NCBI RefSeq assembly: GCF_003259365.1
Contig: NZ_QLLY01000009.1
Coordinates: 1 to 64,000, forward strand
Reading direction: 5' to 3'
From: Streptomyces sp. PsTaAH-137
GTDB lineage: Bacteria; Actinomycetota; Actinomycetes; Streptomycetales; Streptomycetaceae
DNA length: 64,000 bases
In this document: in pieces, positions 24,124-31,868 of the stretch
Layout: every line of letters begins with the position of its first letter
Position numbering within the stretch: the stretch's first letter is position 1
The notes under the pieces: generated by a model
The model's database searches: none
Told to the model about the DNA's origin: nothing
Seen by the model: only the letters and a program-made list of their open reading frames with translations
Made by a program: the position numbers and the translations under genes

Positions 24124-25914
24124 ATGGGCCGCCAACTGCACCTGCGCACCGCCGTCCCGGAGGACGCCGACTGGATCCACGACCTGCGGCACCGGGTGTA
24201 CGCGCGGGAGTTGGGACAGCACGCGTCGCGCCCGGACGGGCGGCTGAGCGACGGGCTCGACGGGGACAACGTCTATCTGGTCGCGACACGCGGTGCCGTG
24301 CGGATCGGCTTCGTGAGCGTGACGCCCCCCTGGCTCGGCCGGTTCGGGCTCGACAAGTACCTGGAGCGCGACGAACTGCCGTTGCTGCGCGAGGCCGACA
24401 CCTTCGAGGTGCGCATCCTCACCGTCGAGCCGGAGGAACGGACCAGCGCAGTGGCACCGCTGCTGATGTACGCGGCGCTGCGCTGGATCGCCTCCCGCGG
24501 CGGCCGCCACGTCGTGGCGATGGGCCGCACCGAGGTGCTCGGTCTTTACCTCGCCGCGGGCCTGCGGCCCGTCGGGCGCACGGTGCAGTGCGGGGCGGTG
24601 TCCTTCGAGGTGCTGACCGGCGGGGTCGACGCGCTGACCCGGAGCGTCCTCGACCGGCACCCGGCCACCCTGGAGCGGCTGCGGACCGCCGTGGACTGGC
24701 GGCTCGACGTGCCGTTCGCCCCGGGCCCCGACGGCTGCGAACACGGCGGCGCCTCCTTCACCGCCGTCGGCACCGACTTCCGCACCCTGCACCGGCGCCG
24801 CCGGATCGTCGCGGCCGATGTCCTGGACGCCTGGTTCCCGCCCGCGCCCGAGGTGAGCGACGCGCTCACCGACGACCCGTCCTGGCTGGCCCGCACCTCA
24901 CCACCGGCCGACGCGGCGGGCCTCATCGCGGAGATAGCCGCGGTGCGCCGGCTGCCGCGGCACAGCCTCTGCGTCGGCGCGGGCTCCTCCGACCTCATCT
25001 ACCGGGCGCTCGGCCAACTGCTCACCCCCGAGAGCCGGGTGCTCCTCATCGACCCCGGCTACGGCGAGTACGCCCATGTCACCGAGCGGGTCATCGGCTG
25101 CCACGTCGACCGGCTGCGCCTGCGCCGCGCCGACGACTGGCGCATCGACCCACGACGGCTCACCGAGGCCGTCGCCGACGGACGGTACGACCTCGTGGTC
25201 GTCGTCAACCCCAACAACCCCACCGGCCGGCACGCGCCCGCCGCCGATCTGCGCACCGCGATCGACGCCGCGCCGGACCGCACCCGCTGGTGGATCGACG
25301 AGACCTATCTCGGCTACGTGGACGGCGAGGGCGCCGAGGGCGCCGAGGACCCCGGCGTCTCCCTCGCGCCGCTCGCCGCGACCGACCCGCGCGTCATCGT
25401 CTGCACCTCCCTCTCCAAGATGTACGCCCTGTCCGGACTCCGCGCCGCCTACCTGGTTGCCGCACCCGACACGACGGCCCGCCTGCGGCGGTGGACGCCG
25501 CCCTGGCCGGTCAGCCTGCCCGCGCAACGCGCCGCGGTCGCCGCCCTGGGCGCACCCGCCTACTACCGCGAACGCCGGCTCCAGACCCGCGCGCTGCGCC
25601 ACCGGCTCGCCCTCGAACTCACCGAGCTGGACGAGGGCGTGCTCGTGGAGGAGGGCGTCGCGAACTTCGTCAACCTCACCCTGCCGGCCGACGGGCCGAG
25701 CGCCGCGCAGTTCGTCGAAGCCTGCCGCCACCACGACGTCTACCTGCGCGACCTGTCGCCGCTGTCCGCGCTCTACGAGGGGCGCACCGTACGGATCGCC
25801 GTCAAGGACGCCGCGGAGAACGCCCGCATCGTGGCCGCCTGCCAGGCCGCGCTCGACGTGCTGGTCCCGCCGGTGCCGCTCCCGGGCGAGCCGGTCACCG
25901 GAACCGCCCGGTGA
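24124..25914 (+). CDS. GNAT acetyltransferase-class I/II aminotransferase fusion
   Basis: Cytoplasmic protein of 596 aa with two enzymatic halves. Residues 1-~200 resemble a GNAT/N-acyltransferase fold (LRTAVPEDADWIHDLRHRVY, VRILTVEPEERTSAVAPLLM). Residues ~250-580 form a PLP-dependent fold-type I aminotransferase of the histidinol-phosphate/threonine-phosphate type: VGAGSSDLIYRALGQLL, VVNPNNPTGRH, WIDETYLGY, and the Schiff-base Lys in CTSLSKMYALSGLRAAY. One protein may transaminate and then acylate the same amine. The neighbours suggest a lipid headgroup or membrane-linked amino compound, which is inference. The ATG at 24124 follows GAAAGAGATCCTC. Confidence 0.85.
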   Translation: MGRQLHLRTAVPEDADWIHDLRHRVYARELGQHASRPDGRLSDGLDGDNVYLVATRGAVRIGFVSVTPPWLGRFGLDKYLERDELPLLREADTFEVRILTVEPEERTSAVAPLLMYAALRWIASRGGRHVVAMGRTEVLGLYLAAGLRPVGRTVQCGAVSFEVLTGGVDALTRSVLDRHPATLERLRTAVDWRLDVPFAPGPDGCEHGGASFTAVGTDFRTLHRRRRIVAADVLDAWFPPAPEVSDALTDDPSWLARTSPPADAAGLIAEIAAVRRLPRHSLCVGAGSSDLIYRALGQLLTPESRVLLIDPGYGEYAHVTERVIGCHVDRLRLRRADDWRIDPRRLTEAVADGRYDLVVVVNPNNPTGRHAPAADLRTAIDAAPDRTRWWIDETYLGYVDGEGAEGAEDPGVSLAPLAATDPRVIVCTSLSKMYALSGLRAAYLVAAPDTTARLRRWTPPWPVSLPAQRAAVAALGAPAYYRERRLQTRALRHRLALELTELDEGVLVEEGVANFVNLTLPADGPSAAQFVEACRHHDVYLRDLSPLSALYEGRTVRIAVKDAAENARIVAACQAALDVLVPPVPLPGEPVTGTAR

Positions 25915-26714
25915 CCACCGTCGCCTCCCTGGCGCCCTGGCTCGGCGGGGCGCTGGCCCTGGCCGGTGCGGGCGTGGCCGCCTCCCGGCGCCGCGAGCTG
26001 ATGATCCGGTGGTGCGCGTGGGCGGTGGGGGTGCCGCTGATCACCGGCGCGTTCTGGCTCGGGCCCCCGGGCGTCGCGGCCCTCGCCACGGTCGCCGCGC
26101 TGATCGCCGTCCACGAGTTCGGCGGGCTCCTGGACCTGCCCCGCCCCGACCGGGCGGTGCTCGCCCTGGCGGTCACCGCCGTGATCCTGGCCGCGTGGGT
26201 CGCGCCCGGCGAGATCCTGCGGGCGACCGCCGCCGGAGCCCTCGCGGTGGTCGCGGTGCCGCTGGTGTCGGGCGACGCCGACCACGGGCTGCGCCGGGCC
26301 GCCGCCGCACTGTTCGGACTCGCCTGGCTGAGCCTGCTCGCCGTACTCGTCCCGCTCGGGACCGACGCGCTCGCCCTGTTCGTCGCCGTCTCCGTCGCCG
26401 ACATCACCGCCTACTTCGCGGGCCGTCGCCTCGGCGGACCGCGCCTGTCCCCGCTGTCCCCGGCCAAACGCTGGAGCGGCACCCTGGCCGGGGCCGCCGC
26501 GGGCATCGGCGCGCTCGCCCTGCTCGGCGCGGCCGACTGGCGGACGGCACTGGCCGTCGCGGTCGGCGGCCCGGCGGGCGACCTCGTCGAGTCCATGGTC
26601 AAGCGCGGCGCGCACCGGAAGGACGCGGGCCGCTGGCTGCCCGGCTCCGGCGGTCTCCTCGACCGCGTCGACTCCCTCCTCGGCGCGCTCGCCGTCCTCC
26701 TGGTCCTGCGCTGA
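25911..26714 (+). CDS. CdsA-like phosphatidate cytidylyltransferase
   Basis: Membrane enzyme of 267 aa with about seven helices. The C-terminal signature SMVKRGAHRKDAGRWLPGSG, followed by GLLDRVD, matches the CTP_transf_1 pattern (KR-x4-KD...GG-x-x-DR-x-D) except that the usual His before GG is Ser. The earlier SPAKRWSGTLAG is also typical. It should make CDP-diacylglycerol or a related CDP-lipid from CTP. The GTG start overlaps the stop of the fusion gene (GTGA), so it closes the lipid operon. The genome likely has another, housekeeping cdsA near the translation genes. Confidence 0.85.
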   Translation: MTTVASLAPWLGGALALAGAGVAASRRRELMIRWCAWAVGVPLITGAFWLGPPGVAALATVAALIAVHEFGGLLDLPRPDRAVLALAVTAVILAAWVAPGEILRATAAGALAVVAVPLVSGDADHGLRRAAAALFGLAWLSLLAVLVPLGTDALALFVAVSVADITAYFAGRRLGGPRLSPLSPAKRWSGTLAGAAAGIGALALLGAADWRTALAVAVGGPAGDLVESMVKRGAHRKDAGRWLPGSGGLLDRVDSLLGALAVLLVLR

Positions 26715-26752
26715 ACCGGTGGCCGCCGGAGGTCCGCGGGTACCCTGCGACC

Positions 26753-27622
26753 ATGCGCGACGACGCGGACCCGGGACTCTTCGGACCCGACTCGGTGACC
26801 TGGCAGGTCCACTCCGACCCCATGATGTGGATCGCGGGCATCCGCGCCCTCTACCTCCAGGCGCTGCACCCCCGCGCCGTGCGCGGGGTGATGCAGAACT
26901 CCGACTTCCGGCGCGACGCGTGGGGCCGCCTGATGCGCACGGCGAGCTTCGTCGGCACCACGACGTACGGCACCACCGAGGCGGCCGAGAAGGCCGGGGC
27001 GCGCGTGCGCGGCATCCACCGCCGGCTCACGGCCACCGACCCCGCCACGGGGGAGCGGTACGGCGTCGACGAACCCGGACTGCTGCTCTGGGTGCACTGC
27101 GCGGAGATCGACTCCTATCTGCACGTCGCGCGCCGCTCCGGCTTCCGCCTCACCGACGCGCAGGCCGACCGCTACATCGCCGAACACCGCACCGGCGCCC
27201 GCCTCGTCGGCCTCGACCCCGACGACGTACCCGCCGACCAGGCGCACCTGAGGGCCTACTTCGAGCAGGTGCGGCCCGAACTGGCCGCGGGCGCCGAGGC
27301 CCGCACCGTCGACGACTTCCTGCAACGCCCGCCCACGCCAATGCTGTTGAAACCCGCGCGCGACGTGCTCTGGCGGCGCGTGGCGAACCTCGCCTACGCC
27401 TCCCTGCCGCCGTACGCCCACACCCTGTACGGCAGACCCGCCCCCGCACCGGCCGTCGTCACCCGTCGCCTGCGCGCCACCGGCACCGCCCTGCGCCGGA
27501 TTCCCGACCGTGTGCGCTGGCAACTACCGCCGAAACACATCCTGCGGGCGATGGCCAGACTTGGCCCCGACGCGCGTCCGGCCCCGTACAAAGTCGACAG
27601 ATGGGTAGCCATACTGGACTGA
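26753..27622 (+). CDS. Oxygenase MpaB/rubber-oxygenase-family (DUF2236) protein
   Basis: Protein of 289 aa with the DUF2236 pattern: MMWIAGIRALYLQALHPRAV, GVMQNSDFRRDAWGRLMRTA, LLLWVHCAEIDSYLHVARR, and a C-terminal LPPYAHTLYGRP region. The family includes b-type heme rubber oxygenases and MpaB; conserved His and Arg in ALHPRA and VHCAE are the expected heme-site residues. The substrate is unknown. The ATG at 26753 follows TACCCT at seven bases, suggesting a leaderless transcript separate from the lipid operon. Confidence 0.8.
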   Translation: MRDDADPGLFGPDSVTWQVHSDPMMWIAGIRALYLQALHPRAVRGVMQNSDFRRDAWGRLMRTASFVGTTTYGTTEAAEKAGARVRGIHRRLTATDPATGERYGVDEPGLLLWVHCAEIDSYLHVARRSGFRLTDAQADRYIAEHRTGARLVGLDPDDVPADQAHLRAYFEQVRPELAAGAEARTVDDFLQRPPTPMLLKPARDVLWRRVANLAYASLPPYAHTLYGRPAPAPAVVTRRLRATGTALRRIPDRVRWQLPPKHILRAMARLGPDARPAPYKVDRWVAILD

Positions 27623-27674
27623 GACCCCGCCCGGGGAGGGCGCGGGAGCGAGGCGACGGGGGCGATGGCGGACG

Positions 27675-29939
27675 ATGCCGGAGTTGGGGGAGACCCGCGA
27701 CGTCAGACTGATCCACGAGCGGTACCGGCTGCTCGACCGGATCGGCCGGGGCGGTATGGGCGAGGTGTGGCGGGCGCGGGACGAGTCACTGGGCCGGCAC
27801 GTCGCCGTGAAGTGCCTCAAGCCGCTCGGACCGCAGCGCGACCAGTCCTTCACCCGGGTCCTGCGGGAGCGTTTCCGCAGAGAGGCCAGGGTGGCCGCCG
27901 GACTCCAGCACCGCGGCATCACCGTGGTGCACGACTTCGGCGAGTACGACGGTGTCCTCTACCTGGTGATGGAGCTCCTGGACGGCAAGAACCTCAGCCA
28001 GCTCCTGGAGGCGAACCGGCACCATCCGCTCGCCGTGGACGAGGTCGTCGACATCGCCGAGCAGATCGCCGCCGCGCTCGCCTACACGCACGAACAGGAC
28101 ATCGTCCACCGCGATCTGAAACCGGCGAACATCGTCCGGCTCACCGACGGCACCGCCAAGATCTGCGACTTCGGCATCGCCCGGCTCGGCCACGACATCG
28201 GCTTCACCTCCCGGCTCACCGGCACCGGCATCGCCATGGGCACCCCGCACTACATGTCGCCCGAACAGATCGGCGGCACCCACGTCGACGAGCGCAGCGA
28301 CCTCTACTCCCTGGGCTGCGTCCTGTACGAGATCGCCACCGGCGCGCCCCCCTTCGACCTCGACGACGCCTGGGCCGTGCTCGTCGGGCACCGCGACACC
28401 GAGCCCGAGCCGCCCCGCAACCACCGCCCCGACCTGCCCGCGTACGTCGAGCGGATCATCCTCGACCTGCTCGCCAAGGAGCCCGAGGAACGGCCGCGCG
28501 ACGCACGGGAGGTGGGCCGGCGCATCGCGGCGGGACGCGCCGCGCGCGCGACCTACGTCCCCACGGTGCGCACCCCGCAGATCGTGACGTACTCCGGGAC
28601 GACCGCGGTCCACGCGCCGCAGACCCCGCACGAACCGCGCCTGCCGTCCTGGACCCGCGGCATGACCACAGGTCACAAGGCCACCAGCGGCTCCGGCCTG
28701 CGCATGACCCCGCCGGACGGCGCGGCCGGCCTCACCGGCGAATGGATCCCGCGCCCGCAAGGGCCCGCGACGACCCGACCGATTCCGGCCGAACTCCCCA
28801 CCCCGGGAACCGAGGTGTCGGCCGCACTGGTCTCCCGGCACCACGCAGCCCTCGGCCTCGGCCGGGTCGGCCGCTGGGCCGAGGCCGGTGACATGCACCG
28901 GGCCGTCGCCGCCGAGCGCGAGCAGGCGCTCGGCCCCGACCACCCCGACACCCTCGCCAGCCGTTACGAGGCCGCCTTCAGCCTCAGCCGCACCGGCCGC
29001 GCGGCGGACGCGCTGGGGGAGTACCGGCGCGTGGTGGAGGGCCGGGCCCGCGTCCTCGGCCCCGAGCACCCCGACACGCTGAGCGCACGGCAGGAAGTGG
29101 CCTACGTCCTGGGCAAGTTGGGCCGCCACCCCGAAGCCCACCAGGTGTACACGGAGGTGCTCGCGGCCCGGGAGCGCGCGATGGGGCCCGACCATCCCGA
29201 CACCCTGCGCTGCCGGCACAACCTCGCCTTCAACCTCAGCCGTCTGGGCCGCCTGGAGGAGTCGTACCGGATGGCGAGCCAGGTCGCGCAGGCCCGCGCC
29301 CGCATCCTCGGCCCCGACCACCCCGACACGCTCGTCACACGCTGCGAAGTCGGCTACACGCTCGGGCAGTTGGGTCGCTGGAGCGACGCCCTGAGGACCT
29401 ACCGCGAGGTCGCGGCGGCCCGCGCGGAGACCCTGGGGCCCGGCCACCCCGACACCCTCGCCGCCCGCTACGAGGTCGGCATCGGCCTCGGCCGTCTCGG
29501 CCGCAGCGCCGAGGCCCTCACCCTCTACCGCGACCTGATCGACGACCGCGTCCGCGTCAGCGGCCCGCACGACCCCGAGACGCTGCGCGCCCGCCACGGC
29601 CTCGGCGTCAACCTCGGCCGGCTGGCCCGCTGGGAGGAGGCCCTGGCCGAGGCCCGCGACGTCTGCGCGATCCGCGAGCGGGTGCTCGGCCCCGACCACG
29701 TCGACACCCTCGTCAGCCGCCGCGAGATCGCGGTCGGCCTGGGCTGGCTCGGCCGCTGGCAGGACGCGCTCACCGAGTACCGCACGGTGGCGGACGCCCG
29801 CGAGCGGGTCCTGGGCGAGACCCACCCCGACACCCTGGCCAGCCGCAACGACGAGGCCCACTGCCTGGAACAACTGGGCCGCGGCCCGGAGGCGACGGAG
29901 CTGTACCACCGAGTGGCGGCCCAGCGGCGCCGCGGTTAG
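27675..29939 (+). CDS. Serine/threonine protein kinase with C-terminal TPR array
   Basis: Protein of 754 aa. Residues ~12-290 are a Hanks-type kinase: IGRGGMGEVWRA (ATP loop), AVKCLK (Lys), IVHRDLKPANI (catalytic loop), KICDFGIARL (DFG) and MGTPHYMSPEQIGG. A ~110-residue linker without membrane segment follows. From ~375 to the end are about nine 42-residue tetratricopeptide repeats of the ALGPDHPDTLASRYEAAFSL type, which make a protein-binding superhelix. This is a soluble kinase, unlike membrane PASTA kinases such as PknB. The TPRs probably recruit substrates. The start ATG at 27675 is the first in frame after the previous gene; its ribosome site is weak. Confidence 0.92.
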   Translation: MPELGETRDVRLIHERYRLLDRIGRGGMGEVWRARDESLGRHVAVKCLKPLGPQRDQSFTRVLRERFRREARVAAGLQHRGITVVHDFGEYDGVLYLVMELLDGKNLSQLLEANRHHPLAVDEVVDIAEQIAAALAYTHEQDIVHRDLKPANIVRLTDGTAKICDFGIARLGHDIGFTSRLTGTGIAMGTPHYMSPEQIGGTHVDERSDLYSLGCVLYEIATGAPPFDLDDAWAVLVGHRDTEPEPPRNHRPDLPAYVERIILDLLAKEPEERPRDAREVGRRIAAGRAARATYVPTVRTPQIVTYSGTTAVHAPQTPHEPRLPSWTRGMTTGHKATSGSGLRMTPPDGAAGLTGEWIPRPQGPATTRPIPAELPTPGTEVSAALVSRHHAALGLGRVGRWAEAGDMHRAVAAEREQALGPDHPDTLASRYEAAFSLSRTGRAADALGEYRRVVEGRARVLGPEHPDTLSARQEVAYVLGKLGRHPEAHQVYTEVLAARERAMGPDHPDTLRCRHNLAFNLSRLGRLEESYRMASQVAQARARILGPDHPDTLVTRCEVGYTLGQLGRWSDALRTYREVAAARAETLGPGHPDTLAARYEVGIGLGRLGRSAEALTLYRDLIDDRVRVSGPHDPETLRARHGLGVNLGRLARWEEALAEARDVCAIRERVLGPDHVDTLVSRREIAVGLGWLGRWQDALTEYRTVADARERVLGETHPDTLASRNDEAHCLEQLGRGPEATELYHRVAAQRRRG
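28860..29930 (+). repeat. Tetratricopeptide-encoding 126-bp repeats
   Basis: About eight to nine degenerate units of 42 codons, each with a GPDHPDTL-type core (G(P/E)-x-HPDTL) followed by LGRLGR and an EALxxYR segment. The units repeat at DNA level too, so the array could vary in number by recombination. Confidence 0.75.
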
Positions 29940-29999
29940 CGCCGGAGCCGCAGGCCCGTCACCCTGGCTGTCCCGGACCCTCCCGTGCTACCAAGAGCC

Positions 30000-31544
30000 A
30001 TGTTCACCCGGACCGACGTAGTCATCGTCGGCGGCGGCCACAACGCCCTGGTCGCCGCCGCCTACCTCTCCCGCGCAGGCCGCACCGTCACCGTCCTCGA
30101 GCGCCTCGATACCACCGGTGGCGCCGCCGTCTCCACCCGCCCCTTCACCGGCGTGGACGCCCGTCTGTCCCGCTACTCCTACCTGGTCAGCCTCCTGCCC
30201 AGGAAGATCGTGCGTGATCTGGACCTGGACTTCGCCGTCCGTCCCCGCACCGTCTCCTCGTACACCCCCACCGTCCGCGACGGCCGCGCCACCGGCCTCC
30301 TGGTCGGCGGCGGAGACGACCGCACGCGCGCCTCGTTCGCCCGGCTCACCGGCGGCGAGCGCGAGTACGCGGCCTGGCACCGCTTCTACGGGACGACCCG
30401 GCACGCGGCCGAACGGATCTTCCCCACGCTCACCGAGCCGCTGCCCACCCGCGAGGAACTGCGCACCCGTGTCGCGGACGAGACCGCGTGGCGGCTGCTC
30501 TTCGAGGAGCCCATCGGCGTCGGCATCGAGGAGCGGTTCAGCGACGACCTGGTGCGCGGTGTCGTCCTCACCGACGCGCTGATCGGCACGTTCGCCGACG
30601 CCCACGACCCCGGCCTAGCCCAGAACCGCTGCTTCCTCTACCACGTCATCGGCAACGGCACGGGCGACTGGAACGTCCCGGTCGGCGGCATGGGAGCCCT
30701 CACCGACGCCCTCGCCGCCGCGGCCCGCGCGTCCGGCGCCGAGCTGCGCACCGGCCACGAGGTCACCCGGATCGAGACCGACGGACAGCAGGCCGAGGTC
30801 ACCTACCGCACCGCCGACACCGACGGCACGATCGCCGCCCGGCACGTCCTCGTGAACGCGTCCCCCGAGCACCTCGCCCGGCTCGTCGGCGACACCCCGC
30901 CGCCCCCGGCCGAGGGCGCCCAGCTCAAGGTCAACATGCTGCTCAAGCGGCTGCCCCGGCTGAAGGACACCTCCGTCGACCCGCACGAGGCGTTCGCCGG
31001 AACCTTCCATGTCGCCGAGGGATACGCCCAGTTGGCGACCGCGCACGCCGAGGCCGCGGCCGGGTCGCTGCCGAGCGCGCCGCCCTCGGAGATCTACTGC
31101 CACAGCCTCACCGACCCCACGATCCTCGGACCGGACCTGGCCGCGCGCGGCTACCAGACGCTCACCCTCTTCGGCCTGCACACACCGGCCCGGCTGTTCG
31201 CGGGGGACCACGACACGGTTCGCGCCGCCCTGCTCAAGGCCACCCTCGCCCAGCTCGACGCCCACCTCGCCGAACCGCTGGAGGACTGTCTGGCCGAGGA
31301 CGCCGACGGCCGCCCCTGCATCGAGGCGAAGACCCCGCTCGACCTGGAGCGGGACCTGCGGCTGCCCGGCGGCAACATCTTCCACCGGGAGCTCTCCTTC
31401 CCCTACGCGCAGGCGGGCACGGGCCGCTGGGGCGTCGAGACCGCGCACGCCAACGTGCTGCTGTGCGGAGCGGGCGCGGTCCGCGGCGGCGGGGTCAGCG
31501 GTATCCCCGGGCACAACGCGGCGATGGCGGTGCTCGGCCGCTGA
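30000..31544 (+). CDS. FAD-dependent oxidoreductase, phytoene desaturase-like
   Basis: Flavoenzyme of 514 aa. The Rossmann FAD site is at the N-terminus: TDVVIVGGGHNALVAAAYLSR followed by VTVLERLDTTGGAA. The end carries LLCGAGAVRGGGVSGIPGHNAAMAVLG, the second flavin-binding motif of the carotenoid desaturase/amine oxidase superfamily. No carotenoid genes are adjacent, so desaturation of a carotenoid is not implied; related proteins include human PYROXD2-type enzymes. The ATG at 30000 is preceded by GTGCTACCAAGAGCC, consistent with a leaderless start. Confidence 0.85.
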   Translation: MFTRTDVVIVGGGHNALVAAAYLSRAGRTVTVLERLDTTGGAAVSTRPFTGVDARLSRYSYLVSLLPRKIVRDLDLDFAVRPRTVSSYTPTVRDGRATGLLVGGGDDRTRASFARLTGGEREYAAWHRFYGTTRHAAERIFPTLTEPLPTREELRTRVADETAWRLLFEEPIGVGIEERFSDDLVRGVVLTDALIGTFADAHDPGLAQNRCFLYHVIGNGTGDWNVPVGGMGALTDALAAAARASGAELRTGHEVTRIETDGQQAEVTYRTADTDGTIAARHVLVNASPEHLARLVGDTPPPPAEGAQLKVNMLLKRLPRLKDTSVDPHEAFAGTFHVAEGYAQLATAHAEAAAGSLPSAPPSEIYCHSLTDPTILGPDLAARGYQTLTLFGLHTPARLFAGDHDTVRAALLKATLAQLDAHLAEPLEDCLAEDADGRPCIEAKTPLDLERDLRLPGGNIFHRELSFPYAQAGTGRWGVETAHANVLLCGAGAVRGGGVSGIPGHNAAMAVLGR

Positions 31545-31574
31545 CCCCGCCGCCGGATCAGGTGCCGAACACGC

Positions 31575-31868
31575 CCCGCAGAGCGGTGATGGGCGGCGAA
31601 CACCGTGGACGACGGGCAGATCCTGTCCATCAGGCCGACCGAGAACCAGGCCGGACTCGTCGCCCGCGCCGCGAAGTTGACCCCGTCGACGTACGACAGG
31701 GTCTCCATCGCCGCCTCGACGCCGAACCGGTGCCCGGAGAGGAACCGGGCGATCTCCGCGTACGGGCCGTTGTCCGTGATCTGCGAGGCCCGCCGGTAGT
31801 GGCACAGGAACGGCACGTCGGCGACGGTCGCCGCCCCGCCGTCGCGCAGCCCCGCCGCGGTCAGTCCC
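31575..31868 (-). pseudogene. Remnant of an acetylxylan esterase/deacetylase (AXE1) gene
   Basis: The minus strand encodes GLTAAGLRDGGAATVADVPF, then LCHYRRASQITDNGPY and VDGVNFAARATSPAWFSVGL followed by MDRICPSSTVFAAHH. This is the middle-to-late part of AXE1/cephalosporin-C deacetylase (the catalytic Asp lies in GLMDxICP). There is no start, the N-terminal two thirds including the nucleophile are absent, and the C-terminal His region is missing. It abuts, by eight bases, the end of the beta-lactamase-family gene, as if an insertion/deletion joined the two. Confidence 0.7.

Noticed and set aside
22246..24792. An 848-codon minus-strand open frame
   Set aside because: Its sequence is low-complexity Gly/Arg/Glu/Gln-rich and exactly antisense to three well-supported genes.
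22686..26714. A 1,342-codon open frame on the plus strand
   Set aside because: It is out of frame with the YihY, PAP2 and GNAT-aminotransferase genes; only its last 267 codons (the CdsA-like gene from 25911) are real.
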